From: Ignavibacteriota bacterium
Lineage (GTDB): Bacteria; Bacteroidota; Ignavibacteria; UBA10030
Assembly (NCBI GenBank): GCA_003142575.1
Contig: PLMS01000052.1
Location: 1 to 32,998 of the forward strand
Length of the DNA: 32,998 nt
Direction: 5' to 3'
Each line of letters begins with the position of its first letter. The stretch's first letter is position 1. A program made the position numbers and the translations under genes. A model generated the notes under the pieces. It was not told where the DNA came from. It saw nothing but the letters and a program-made list of their open reading frames with translations, and ran no database searches. Positions 16,066 through 25,207 of this stretch are shown here, piece by piece.

Positions 16066-18186
16066 TCATTTGATCAGCATTAGTTTTTTTGTGGCGACGA
16101 AACTTCCGTTAGATAATCTGTAAAAGTAAACTCCACTTGACAAGCCGTCTGCGTTAAAAGTCACTAAGTGAGCGCCCGCGTTCTGACGTTCGCTTACCAG
16201 TGTTTTTACCTTCTTTCCTAACACATCATAGACCTCCAGACTGATAAAACTGTTTGTCGGTAACTGATAACTGACGACTGTTGTCGGATTGAAAGGGTTG
16301 GGATAATTTTGTTCAAGCTTAAAAGACGCAGGCATAGTGGGTGATATTGGTTGTTTTACTTCTGTAATTTCAGAGAGAGGCCGCTTCCATATACCGCCCG
16401 CATCCATGCCCACAAAAACATCCGAATCGTTTATGAAAATTGAAAGAATGAGCAAATCTGGTAAACCCTGACCCACGTAAGTCCATTTGTCGCCATTAAC
16501 TGTAGAATAATATAGTCCAGGATCTATGCCTACAAAAACATCCTGACCGTGTGCAACTAACGAATATACCTGCGGATTTACAGGCAGGCCGGAACTAAGA
16601 AGCTCCCAGCTTCTCCCATTGTCGGTCGAACGAAAGACCCCGCCGGGTGTGGGTCGTTTCGACACCGGGACTGGCCACGTATGTCTGCCGGCAAAGAGGC
16701 CTGAGCCGCTTGATGCAAAAACATTAATGTTCACTAACGTATCGTTTACGTCGGTCCAATGTTCACCGTTGTCGGTCGAAAAATACACGATACCATCGCT
16801 TTCCGCAAAGAGATTTGAACCGGCTGCCGCGAGAGCACTTACACTATGCAAGCTATCACTGGCATGCATCCAGCCCGCCCCGTTATCCGATGAAAAAAAT
16901 ACACCCTGAGCTTGCGTAGCCACAACGAGATTTGATCCACTCGTTACCAGAACTGTTGGATGTGTCGTATCCATAATACCGCCATTTATTGAGTTCCAAT
17001 TTTTTCCATTATCTGAAGAAAGAAATATTCCGCTATTGGTTACCGCGAATATATCCGAACCGCTGACTGTAACCGATTGGATAAACGCGCTTGACACGAC
17101 GCTATCCGTAGCGTTCCAGGTCGTCCCATCGTCGGTGGAAACAAATAGTGACCTATTGTTTGAAGAAGGCGGTCCCATCACTGCAAAGATGTTCGAGCCA
17201 TTGCCGGCAAGAAAAAACACTTCTGAACCGACAATACCGGTGTTTGCGGATGTCCATTTTGTACCATTATTTGAGGATAGAAACACGCCAGCGTTCGTAG
17301 CCGCAAAGAGATTTGAACCACCCACTGCGACAGAAAATACCTGGCTAGGAGACACTGGCAACCCATCATTAACGGCAGTCCAACTTCCACCATTATCTGT
17401 GGACAAAAATACGCCGGCTGTGGTTCCTGTAAACGTGTACGAACCATTGGCTGCGACTGAGAAAATACTTGGTCTGGAACTCGAACCATCAAGCGGGAAT
17501 CCATTATTGTCGGTATACCATGATGAACCGTCATCAGTAGACCTAAGCATACTGCCTGGCGTTCCCACGAATATGGTTGAGTCGTTTACAGTTATACAAT
17601 TTATGTATTGTTGTGAAGACAGATTGTTTGCCACAAGAGTGGACCAACTATCGCCATTATCTGTTGAAAGACATAGACCGGCAGCCGTACCTGCAAAGAG
17701 TTTTGTGCCGCTCACTGCGAGAGTATTAACAAGATTTTGATATGCTCCCAGACCATTGTTTACCGCCGTCCAGCTCGCACCATTGTCAGTGGATCGAAAA
17801 ATGCCGCTACCACCATACGTTCCTGCAAAGATATCAGTGTCCTTCACTACAAAAGCGTCTACCCAACCTATCGAACCAGAAGTAGTCCAGGTATTGCCAT
17901 TGTCGGTGGAGAGAATTACACCTGAAATGGTCCCTGCAAAGATCTTTGAACCATTCACTGCAAAACATAAAGTGAAATTACTATTTACGTTTGTCCAGCT
18001 CGCGCCATTGTCTGTAGACCGAAATATACCAGCATCGGTTCCTACAAAGACATCGGAACCAATCACTGTAACGACATTTATTTTACCGGCAGAACCCGCA
18101 TTAACTTGCTTCCATTGTGCTTTAAGCTTAATGGCAGACAGGTGTATTGTGATTGTGAGACAAAGAAATAACAATAACTTGTTCAT
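16066..18186 (-). CDS. Secreted Asp-box (BNR-like) beta-propeller protein with T9SS sorting domain
   Basis: A 706-residue exported protein. Signal peptide at residues 1-24 (MNKLLLFLCLTITIHLSAIK). Residues ~25-600 consist of 13 repeats of about 45 residues, each carrying an Asp-box S-[TS]-x-[ND]-G-x-x-W (STDNGASW, STDNGNTW, STDDGSSW, SSNNGTKW and so on) after an FVGT-x-GIFRS-type strand. This is the pattern of sortilin/BNR/YCF48-like beta propellers. No sialidase active-site arginines or FRIP motif are seen, so an enzymatic role is not supported. C-terminal T9SS domain: FKLEQNYPNPFNPTTVVSYQ ... SSGVYFYRLSNGSFVATKKLMLIK. Long open frames on the opposite strand are shadows of the repeats. The ribosome-binding site is weak (GAGAAAG). 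Confidence 0.92.
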   Translation of the reverse strand: MNKLLLFLCLTITIHLSAIKLKAQWKQVNAGSAGKINVVTVIGSDVFVGTDAGIFRSTDNGASWTNVNSNFTLCFAVNGSKIFAGTISGVILSTDNGNTWTTSGSIGWVDAFVVKDTDIFAGTYGGSGIFRSTDNGASWTAVNNGLGAYQNLVNTLAVSGTKLFAGTAAGLCLSTDNGDSWSTLVANNLSSQQYINCITVNDSTIFVGTPGSMLRSTDDGSSWYTDNNGFPLDGSSSRPSIFSVAANGSYTFTGTTAGVFLSTDNGGSWTAVNDGLPVSPSQVFSVAVGGSNLFAATNAGVFLSSNNGTKWTSANTGIVGSEVFFLAGNGSNIFAVMGPPSSNNRSLFVSTDDGTTWNATDSVVSSAFIQSVTVSGSDIFAVTNSGIFLSSDNGKNWNSINGGIMDTTHPTVLVTSGSNLVVATQAQGVFFSSDNGAGWMHASDSLHSVSALAAAGSNLFAESDGIVYFSTDNGEHWTDVNDTLVNINVFASSGSGLFAGRHTWPVPVSKRPTPGGVFRSTDNGRSWELLSSGLPVNPQVYSLVAHGQDVFVGIDPGLYYSTVNGDKWTYVGQGLPDLLILSIFINDSDVFVGMDAGGIWKRPLSEITEVKQPISPTMPASFKLEQNYPNPFNPTTVVSYQLPTNSFISLEVYDVLGKKVKTLVSERQNAGAHLVTFNADGLSSGVYFYRLSNGSFVATKKLMLIK

Positions 18187-18831
18187 AGTAATTTCTTTCT
18201 CATTTGATTATCGATTTAATTAGAGTTCACTGAAAAAGTTTCGGAGATCATCGCGATAGTTTTTTAGTTGCCACACTCACACGATAGCTTCACGTCTATG
18301 TTTTTTATACTCCGATAAATTTTGGTACTGTGCCTTAACCCGATATTTCCCAACAGGTTCCTTCTCTGTTGTATTAAAATGCATAATACAGCCTATCATG
18401 ATAAAATTGTGTGATAAGTTGCAAGACCTACAACCAAGTTTGGCAATTATTGACTGGGTTCTGGAATTGTAGTTGAAAAGATTTCCTGTGGCTCCCAAAA
18501 ATTCCCCCACTTTCTTCAGATACTTTGACGAAATATCTTTGTTAGCACTTGGGGATAATCTATAAATTGCATTACTAAAATGCAAATAAAATATTTGAAA
18601 AGGTGTAGTATTTTAACAAATTGGCTGTACTGAATTCGTTACAGCGAAATTTGATTAATAAAACAGTTTCTTCAAAATTTTGCATTCAAGATTGATGTTT
18701 CTAACTCCTTAATACCCAATTATTTGTTGCAACGACGATGGGGTTTATATCGATGTATCACGTTTCGCGCGATTTTATCTATACCTCCCAGCTGAAAATG
18801 ACACCGTATTTTTAAGCTAGCTCCTATCTGC
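18187..18831. other. AT-rich intergenic region upstream of the Asp-box gene
   Basis: About 645 bp between the Asp-box gene start and the comM stop. It is AT-rich and probably holds the promoter of the Asp-box gene and the comM terminator, neither of which I can place. A 102-codon minus-strand frame (18277-18585) has no recognisable domain, signal or ribosome-binding site and is not called. Confidence 0.4.
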
Positions 18832-20373
18832 TCACACCGCATAAAAACTTCTATCGAGACTTCTGTACTGAATTGCTTCGCTCAGGTGTTCTGTTTTTAT
18901 ATCGCTGCTGCCGCTCAGATCGGCAATTGTCCGTGAGACTTTTAAGATTCGGTCGTATGCACGTGCGGAAAGTCCTAAACGGTTCATCGCCGTTTTTAAA
19001 AGCTCCGCCCCTGCTTGATCTATCTGGCAATATTCTTTTATCTCTTTGGATTCCATGTCTGCATTGCAAAACAAACCCTTCTGTCCGGCAAATCTTTGTG
19101 ATTGAACAGCACTCGCATTCACCACACGCTGACGAATAACGGAAGAGCTTTCGCCAATGCGCTTTGATGAGAGTTCGGTATACTTCACTGTCGGTACTTC
19201 CACATGGATGTCAATGCGATCTAAAAGCGGACCAGATATCTTGCCTACATATTTCTGAATTTGAATCGGTGTGCAGGTGCATTCTTGTATTGAACTTCCA
19301 TAGTTGCCGCAAGGGCAAGGATTCATCGCACAGACCAGCATAAAATTTGCCGGATAATCCACAGACATTTTTGATCTGCTAATGGTTACTTTGCTATCTT
19401 CAAGCGGCTGTCTCATCACTTCAAGAACATTTCGTGCAAATTCCGGCAGTTCATCCAAAAATAAAACGCCATGGTGTGAGAGTGAGATTTCTCCCGGACG
19501 CGGAATGGTTCCTCCTCCTACTAATGCTGCATCGGAAATCGTGTGGTGCGGCGATCGGAACGGACGCACAGAAACGAGCGCAGAGTTTGGAGGCAATATT
19601 CCGGCAACAGAATGTATTTTTGTCGTTTCCAACGCTTCATCAAATGTCATTGGAGGAAGAATGGTCGGCAGACGTTTTGCAAGCATTGTTTTGCCGGAAC
19701 CAGGCGGACCAATGAGCAAAATATTATGGCCGCCCGCCGCCGCCACTTCCATTGCGCGTTTCACACTCTCCTGTCCCTTGACATCCGAGAAGTCAACGGT
19801 ATATCTCTGTTCCATCGAAAACACTTCATGCATATCTACACGAAATGGCTGCAGCAAACGGTGTTCTCCCGCAAAGAATCCTACCGACTCCTGCAAACTT
19901 CTCATCGGATAGACTTCAATGCCTTCCACCATTGCCGCTTCTCTCGCATTTTCCTCCGGAAGCAGAATTCCGCGCTTTCCCTTCGCCTTCGCTTCAAGTG
20001 CGATCACTAATGCACCATGAATCGGTCGTAATGTTCCATCAAGAGCAAGTTCTCCGAGTATGACAAATTCTTTGAGAATGTCGGATTCTAATTGACCCGA
20101 TGCGGTGAGTATTCCAAGAGCTACCGGGAGGTCGTAGGACGAACCTTCTTTCTTCACATCCGCAGGTGCAAGGTTCACCGTCATGCGGCGATTCGGAAAT
20201 TTGAAATCTGAATTCTTGATAGCGGCGGTAACGCGATGGATACTTTCTTTGACGGCATTGTCCGGCAAGCCGACAATAAAGAATTTGTGCGGTGCATTAT
20301 CGAGATGTGTCTCGACCTGCACAAGATAGGCATCCACTCCATATGTTGCGGCACTGAATACTTGAGAAAACAT
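18832..20373 (-). CDS. comM: ComM/YifB family Mg-chelatase-like AAA+ ATPase
   Basis: A 513-residue protein of normal family length. In other bacteria ComM is a hexameric helicase that promotes branch migration during natural transformation. Residues ~1-175 form the Lon-like N-terminal domain (FFIVGLPDNAVKES, RMTVNLAPADVKKEGSSYDL). Then come Walker A GPPGSGKT (222-229), Walker B VLFLDELPEF (303-312), sensor and arginine-finger regions (MNPCPCGNYG, LLDRIDIHVEV) and the C-terminal Mg-chelatase helical domain ending SEAIQYRSLDRSFYAV. The four cysteines in the CPCGN...ECTC region are a family feature. The ribosome-binding site GGGAGGAAA lies about 8 nt before the ATG. The gene is intact, and its last ~95-420 bp are the source of three partial direct copies further left. 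Confidence 0.96.
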   Translation of the reverse strand: MFSQVFSAATYGVDAYLVQVETHLDNAPHKFFIVGLPDNAVKESIHRVTAAIKNSDFKFPNRRMTVNLAPADVKKEGSSYDLPVALGILTASGQLESDILKEFVILGELALDGTLRPIHGALVIALEAKAKGKRGILLPEENAREAAMVEGIEVYPMRSLQESVGFFAGEHRLLQPFRVDMHEVFSMEQRYTVDFSDVKGQESVKRAMEVAAAGGHNILLIGPPGSGKTMLAKRLPTILPPMTFDEALETTKIHSVAGILPPNSALVSVRPFRSPHHTISDAALVGGGTIPRPGEISLSHHGVLFLDELPEFARNVLEVMRQPLEDSKVTISRSKMSVDYPANFMLVCAMNPCPCGNYGSSIQECTCTPIQIQKYVGKISGPLLDRIDIHVEVPTVKYTELSSKRIGESSSVIRQRVVNASAVQSQRFAGQKGLFCNADMESKEIKEYCQIDQAGAELLKTAMNRLGLSARAYDRILKVSRTIADLSGSSDIKTEHLSEAIQYRSLDRSFYAV

Positions 20374-20408
20374 TGGCGCTATTTCCTCCCTTTAATAAAT
20401 TACTGACT

Positions 20409-20630
20409 GATGTTACACAAACACCTTTATATCGCCCCTAACGGGGCTTTGTTTTCTTTCTGATGTTACCTTTAACGATTTCATCCCTACGGGACTATAA
20501 AACATAATTTAATATTTGTCAATTTTTGATAAGCTCCGATAGGAGCTTAATATTTATAGACCTGCAAAAAACAAATTCGTAAGCCCCAGAAGGGCGGCAT
20601 ATTGTTCTATCTATTATTCTGCGTAACATC
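20409..20630. repeat. Composite palindromic element A with inverted ends
   Basis: About 222 bp bounded by GATGTTACACA (20409-20419) and TGCGTAACATC (20620-20630), which are complementary apart from one base. Inside are a further partial end TGATGTTACC (20461-20470) and four different palindromes: GCCCCTAACGGGGC (20434-20447), TCCCTACGGGA (20484-20494), AAGCTCCGATAGGAGCTT (20531-20548) and GCCCCAGAAGGGC (20583-20595). No coding frame. It fills the gap between comM and nuoI, where nuoJ would be expected. Confidence 0.75.
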
Positions 20631-20670
20631 AATGAATAATAATGGCACTAAATGAGATAGAATTTATTCC

Positions 20671-21171
20671 TTATCGGTTATTACGCAAATATTCCAATCG
20701 ATCTTTCAACTCCTCTGTTGATTTGAGAAGTTTTTCTTTGCCGAACAGCGCTTCTTCCTGACTCGAGAATGCCAGCAAATATTCATTACTCATGACAATT
20801 GCTTCTTCCGGACAGACTTCTTCGCAGAATCCACAGAAGATACAGCGTACCATATTGATTTCAAACTTGATGGGATACCGTTCCTTTTCAAGCTCTGTCT
20901 CTGATGCCTGCACTTCAATTGCCAGCGCCGGACAAACGCGCGCACAGAGTCCGCATGCAACGCATCGCTCAACTCCGTTTTCAGTCACCAAAACCGGACG
21001 TCCACGAAATGAAGATTCTGGTTTGAAACGTACTTCGGGATACTGAACCGTAAAAGTCGGTTTGAACATTTGCGTGATGGTCATCCGAAGTCCCTTAAGA
21101 ATTTCCGGGATGTACATCTTTTGCAGAAAACTCAGATCTTTCTTGCGAATTATTTTATCCGGCGAATCCAC
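20671..21171 (-). CDS. nuoI: NADH-quinone oxidoreductase subunit I
   Basis: Ferredoxin-like subunit of respiratory complex I carrying clusters N6a and N6b in the peripheral arm. Two CxxCxxCxxxCP motifs are complete: C70/73/76/80 (CVACGLCARVCP) and C110/113/116/120 (CIFCGFCEEVCP). I choose a GTG start at 21171 (166 residues) whose G overlaps the nuoH TAG stop and which has GGAG 10 nt upstream. The next in-frame ATG is at 21117 (148 residues). The longer open frame up to 21423 overlaps nuoH by 250 bp and its extra N-terminus is not NuoI-like. Last nuo gene of the cluster; a repeat element and comM follow instead of nuoJ. Confidence 0.93.
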   Translation of the reverse strand: MDSPDKIIRKKDLSFLQKMYIPEILKGLRMTITQMFKPTFTVQYPEVRFKPESSFRGRPVLVTENGVERCVACGLCARVCPALAIEVQASETELEKERYPIKFEINMVRCIFCGFCEEVCPEEAIVMSNEYLLAFSSQEEALFGKEKLLKSTEELKDRLEYLRNNR

Positions 21172-22235
21172 TATCTCATAACTCCAAACCACTGTAAACC
21201 GAGAATAACTAAACCCGTGAGCAAGAAATTTGCAATGGCCATGGGCAGCATCACCTTCCACCCGATCCGCATCAATTGATCGTATCTGAAGCGAGGAATC
21301 GTCCATCGCACAATAATGAAAAATAACACGAGAAGAATGACTTTTGTGAGAAACGTGAGCATCTGCACTAGGCTTAACATCAAAGGTGAAAGTCCCCATT
21401 GCTCTGCAAATGGAAGATGCCATCCGCCAAAAAACAGCGTCACAGTGACCGCGCTGGATGTAATCACGTTGGCGTATTCTGCAAGAAAGAACAATCCGAA
21501 TTTCATGCCGGAATATTCTGTATGGTACCCGCCGACCAATTCCGGTTCTGCTTCGGGCAAATCAAACGGGAGCCTGTTGGTTTCAGCGAACGATGCAATC
21601 ATAAATGTGATGAATCCCAACGGTTGAAGAAAAATATTCCATTTGGGAATGATGCCCCACCAATATGCCGTCTGCTGAAGGACGGTTTGATCCAATCGTA
21701 GTGTTCCGGAAATCATGATGACGCCGATAAGAGATAAACCCATGGAAAGCTCGTAACTGATAAGTTGTGCAGAGGAACGCAATCCGCCGAGAAGTGAATA
21801 TTTACTGTTGGACGACCATCCTGCAAGACTTACTCCATACACACCGATAGATGTGAGTGCAAGAAGATAAAGTACCCCGATGTCTACATCTGCAATCATG
21901 AGCTTGATGTGCCGTCCGAACAATTCGATGGTATTTCCAAACGGAATAATTGCAAACGTGCTTAAAGCAATGGAGATAGAAATGATCGGGGCAAGATCAT
22001 GAATGAAGCGATTTGCTTGCCGCGGAACAATATCTTCCTTCATTACAAGCTTCACGACATCGGCAAACGGCTGAAGAATTCCACCCGGCCCAACTCGATT
22101 TGGCCCGACACGATCCTGAATAAATGCACTCACACGTCGCTCTGCGTATACCGCAAGAGCCGCACCTAACACCAGCACACCGAACATAATGATGAGTATC
22201 TTGATAAGCACAATAAGTATTGAAATGATATCCAT
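21171..22235 (-). CDS. nuoH: NADH-quinone oxidoreductase subunit H
   Basis: Integral membrane subunit of complex I at the junction of the peripheral and membrane arms, lining the quinone-binding site. The 354-residue, eight-to-nine-helix protein has the family signatures ERRVSAFIQDRVGPNRVGPGG near the N-terminus, ADVVKLVMKEDIVP, GWSSNSKYSLLGGLRSSAQ, ISYELSMGL, and the acidic loop FAETNRLPFDLPEAEPELVGGYHTEYSG. All are intact. It begins 16 bp after nuoG and overlaps the nuoI start. Confidence 0.97.
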   Translation of the reverse strand: MDIISILIVLIKILIIMFGVLVLGAALAVYAERRVSAFIQDRVGPNRVGPGGILQPFADVVKLVMKEDIVPRQANRFIHDLAPIISISIALSTFAIIPFGNTIELFGRHIKLMIADVDIGVLYLLALTSIGVYGVSLAGWSSNSKYSLLGGLRSSAQLISYELSMGLSLIGVIMISGTLRLDQTVLQQTAYWWGIIPKWNIFLQPLGFITFMIASFAETNRLPFDLPEAEPELVGGYHTEYSGMKFGLFFLAEYANVITSSAVTVTLFFGGWHLPFAEQWGLSPLMLSLVQMLTFLTKVILLVLFFIIVRWTIPRFRYDQLMRIGWKVMLPMAIANFLLTGLVILGLQWFGVMR

Positions 22236-22251
22236 CTATGTATTTTCTTTT

Positions 22252-23931
22252 CTACTTTTTCGCAGCCGCGGGCTTTATCTCTTTGAGATGAGCGCCATGA
22301 ATACCGACCTTCGCATAAGATAAACCTTTGAACGCGGGAAGACGTTCCGTCATTTCTTTGAAAACTTCTTCCGCAGTTGCATACTTCATTTTTCCACCCA
22401 TCGCAGAAGCGACGGCAGCAATAATTCTCCATGATGAACGGGCATCCCGTTTTGTCCCTTTTCCCCACGAATCGTTTTGCGCAGCAAATTTATCCCATCG
22501 GCTCATCGCCATGCCATCCATGGCACGCTCCTGTTCAATCATCGCAACTGCAGGTCGTATGCGTTGCACGCGTCCATTGAAATTCGTCATCGTACCATTT
22601 TTTTCAGCAAACGTTGATGCTGAAAGAACAATATCTGCTTTCGCGGTAGTTTCATTCCTCACCGACGAATGTACAATCAACATTTCAAGATTCTTCAGCA
22701 CCTCAGCAATCTTCGGATCTGCTGCGATGTTGTCTTCCAGAACATAAAGTACTTTAATAGTTCCTTCGGAAATTCCTTTGAGAATATGGTCTATTCCAAC
22801 TGTTCCATTCTCTCCCGCCGCTCCTACGGATAACGCACCGAAGCTGTTCGGTGTTTTATCGGCTCGAATAAGCAGATCGTCTTCGCTGCCGGATTTTACA
22901 TGAGAAAGAAAACCAAAGTTCTTACTTCCGATCACTTCCTTGATGAACCGAGTGAAAATGTAGTTGTCCTCATTGGTCGCGTATGCCGATGCGATTCCTG
23001 CGATTTCGTGTTTACGATAGGTGTGCAGTTCCGTGACTACCTTGGAGATTGCTTCATCCCAGCCCACTTCCACTTTGACACCGTCCTTCCGAATGAGAGG
23101 ACCGTTCAGTCGTTTCTCGCTTGCTACGCTTTTAAAAGAATTCAATCGTCCATCATCGCACATCCAATAGGAATTCACTTCTTCATTCTTTCGAGGTGTC
23201 AGCCGAAGGATTTCATTATTACGAACCCACACGAACGTATTGCATCCGCGTGCACATCCGACGCAAATACTGTTTGTGGACGACATTTCCCACACCCGCG
23301 CTTTGAATCGGAAGTCGCGGCTTGTGAGCGCGCCAACCGGACAAATATCGACGACATTCATGGAATACGGATTGTCCAATTGAGTGCCGGGAAATGTTGT
23401 CAGGATAACATGAGTGCCGCGTTCGGTAAATGTGAGCGCAGATTGGTGCGCGATTTCTTCAGAGAATCTGATACAGCGAGAACACATAATGCAGCGTTCA
23501 ACATCCAGCAGAACATGCGGACCAAGTTCTACGCGCTTCGGTTTGTGAACTTTATCTTCCTGGAATCTGCTGGCACCGATACTGTACTTATATGCGTAAT
23601 CTTGAAGTTTGCATTCACCGGCTTCATCGCAAATCGGGCAATCCAACGGATGATTGATGAGCAAAAATTCCATCACAGAGTTGCGTGCTTTGACAACTTT
23701 TTCACTCTTGGTCTTGACGACCATTCCTTCTGCAACTTGCGTGGCACACGCGATGACGAGTTTCGGCATTTTCTCAACTTCCACCAGGCAAATTCTGCAG
23801 TTACCTGCAACGGAAAGTTTTGGATGCCAACAAAAATTTGGAACATGAATCCCGTTTTGTGCCGCCGCTTGAATAATCGTCAGCTTCGGATCGACTTCTA
23901 GTTCTTTCCCGTCAATCGTGATCTTCGTCAT
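22252..23931 (-). CDS. nuoG: NADH-quinone oxidoreductase subunit G (short form)
   Basis: Iron-sulfur subunit of the complex I peripheral arm, 559 residues, shorter than enterobacterial NuoG (about 900). Visible ligands: the [2Fe-2S] site C34, C45, C48, C62; the His-Cys [4Fe-4S] site H94, C98, C101, C107; a [4Fe-4S] site C147, C150, C153, C197; and an extra CxxCxxxC...C set C223, C226, C230, C258, which corresponds to the off-pathway N7 cluster found only in some lineages. Residues ~215-520 are the molybdopterin-oxidoreductase-like domain, without evidence of a bound molybdenum centre. The tail is Ala/Lys-rich (IKPAAAKK). It lies 15 bp after the aminotransferase and 16 bp before nuoH. Confidence 0.96.
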   Translation of the reverse strand: MTKITIDGKELEVDPKLTIIQAAAQNGIHVPNFCWHPKLSVAGNCRICLVEVEKMPKLVIACATQVAEGMVVKTKSEKVVKARNSVMEFLLINHPLDCPICDEAGECKLQDYAYKYSIGASRFQEDKVHKPKRVELGPHVLLDVERCIMCSRCIRFSEEIAHQSALTFTERGTHVILTTFPGTQLDNPYSMNVVDICPVGALTSRDFRFKARVWEMSSTNSICVGCARGCNTFVWVRNNEILRLTPRKNEEVNSYWMCDDGRLNSFKSVASEKRLNGPLIRKDGVKVEVGWDEAISKVVTELHTYRKHEIAGIASAYATNEDNYIFTRFIKEVIGSKNFGFLSHVKSGSEDDLLIRADKTPNSFGALSVGAAGENGTVGIDHILKGISEGTIKVLYVLEDNIAADPKIAEVLKNLEMLIVHSSVRNETTAKADIVLSASTFAEKNGTMTNFNGRVQRIRPAVAMIEQERAMDGMAMSRWDKFAAQNDSWGKGTKRDARSSWRIIAAVASAMGGKMKYATAEEVFKEMTERLPAFKGLSYAKVGIHGAHLKEIKPAAAKK

Positions 23932-23946
23932 GAAACCTGTATTCCG

Positions 23947-25182
23947 CTATTGCGTAGAAGTCCGCTGATAAAGTTTGAGTGCTTCCCTGAGTATCTTCAA
24001 TGATCGTTTGAGATCATCGATTTTCAGCATAAACGCTAGTCGGACTTCATTTATGCCTTTACCCTGAGTGACATAAAAACCCTGTGCCGGCGCCAACAAA
24101 ACTGTTTCACGTTCGTACTCGAACTCTTCGATCAACCACTGAGAAAAATGTTCCGCATCTTTGACCGGCAAACCCACAACAATGTAGAACGCTCCTTCCG
24201 GTATATAAGATACAACACCTGGAATTGTTTTCAGTTCTGCGCATACAAGATCCCGCCGCCTCTTAAATTCTTCAACAAGAGGACGCGTATAAGGTTCCGG
24301 ATTCTCAAGAAGCGGGACCATAGCTAATTGTTCAATCGTCGCCACCGAAAGCCGCGCTTGACAGAACTTCAATATTGCAGAAACAATTTCCTTGTTGTGA
24401 CTCGCAAGCACACCGATACGAGCGCCGCAGACGTTGAATTTCTTCGAACAGCTCTCGAGCACAATTGCACGATCTCGTACTTGAGGAAATTCTGTAATGC
24501 TTATTGCTTTCTTCTCATATGCAAATTCACGATATGCTTCATCGGAGAGAATGAATAATCCATGCTTCAGTGCCACATTGACAAGCCGTTGAATTTCTTC
24601 TCGACTGTAAATTGTTCCGGAAGGATTGGATGGACTGCAATAGAGGATCGCTCGTGTCCTGTTCGTGACAAAAGATTCTATCGCCTCTTCCGATGGTAGA
24701 TGAAAGCCGTTTTCTATCGTTGTTGGAACCGCTTTGAGTTTTACATTCGCGATACCTGCAAAACCATTGTAATTTGCATACGTTGGTTCGAACACGAGTA
24801 TCTCGTCGTCTGCATCGCAGACGGCACACATCGCTAAGGTAATTGCTTCGGATCCGCCTGTTGTAACAATAAGTTCGCTTTCATCGAAAAGAATTCCAAA
24901 ATGACTAAAATATTTTTTCCATGCCTTGAGTGGTTCCGGCAAACCGTTAGACGGTGCGTACTCAATTGTCTGTTGTGAAAATTTATGCACAGCATCTAAT
25001 ACCGGTGTCGGTGTAGGCAAATCCGGTTGACCAATATTCAAATGATATACATGGATTCCCTGCTTCTTGCGTGCCTCTGCAATAGCTGCAAGTTTTCGAA
25101 TAGGAGAACTTTGCATCTCTCGTCCCCTTCGGGAAATCTTTACAAAACTTTCTGCGGTATTTTTATTCGGCGTATCCATCAT
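23947..25182 (-). CDS. PLP-dependent class I/II aminotransferase
   Basis: Fold-type I aminotransferase resembling the aspartate/aromatic aminotransferase group. Visible: substrate motif NIGQPDLPTPTP, TTGGSEAI, YCSPSNPSG, SDEAYREF, the PLP-binding lysine in SCSKKFN (K247 with this start), ARIGVL, and the C-terminal arginine in EVRLAF. I prefer the ATG at 25182 (411 residues), 25 nt after the M16 peptidase stop, because the family normally begins close to ISRRGREMQSSPIRKL. An ATG at 25236 would overlap the peptidase gene by 28 bp and add 18 unconserved residues; a second ATG sits at 25179. The exact amino-acid substrate cannot be read from the sequence. Probably cotranscribed with the M16 peptidase and nuoGHI. 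Confidence 0.92.
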   Translation of the reverse strand: MMDTPNKNTAESFVKISRRGREMQSSPIRKLAAIAEARKKQGIHVYHLNIGQPDLPTPTPVLDAVHKFSQQTIEYAPSNGLPEPLKAWKKYFSHFGILFDESELIVTTGGSEAITLAMCAVCDADDEILVFEPTYANYNGFAGIANVKLKAVPTTIENGFHLPSEEAIESFVTNRTRAILYCSPSNPSGTIYSREEIQRLVNVALKHGLFILSDEAYREFAYEKKAISITEFPQVRDRAIVLESCSKKFNVCGARIGVLASHNKEIVSAILKFCQARLSVATIEQLAMVPLLENPEPYTRPLVEEFKRRRDLVCAELKTIPGVVSYIPEGAFYIVVGLPVKDAEHFSQWLIEEFEYERETVLLAPAQGFYVTQGKGINEVRLAFMLKIDDLKRSLKILREALKLYQRTSTQ

Positions 25183-25207
25183 GGTTGTTCTATCTACTGT
25201 ATGGTAA

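Noticed and set aside
17036..18223. Long plus-strand open frames (234 and 155 codons) opposite the Asp-box gene
   Set aside because: They are antisense to a repetitive coding sequence with strong codon periodicity, have no ribosome-binding site and encode only reversed-repeat low-complexity protein.
18277..18585. 102-codon minus-strand ORF between comM and the Asp-box gene
   Set aside because: AT-rich region, no recognisable domain, no ribosome-binding site, composition not clearly coding.
20671..21423. 250-residue reading of nuoI
   Set aside because: The extra N-terminus overlaps nuoH by 250 bp in another frame and is not NuoI-like; a GTG at 21171 coupled to the nuoH stop is preferred.
22900..23901. 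333-codon plus-strand open frame opposite nuoG
   Set aside because: NuoG on the minus strand has all cluster ligands; the antisense frame is a shadow without domains.
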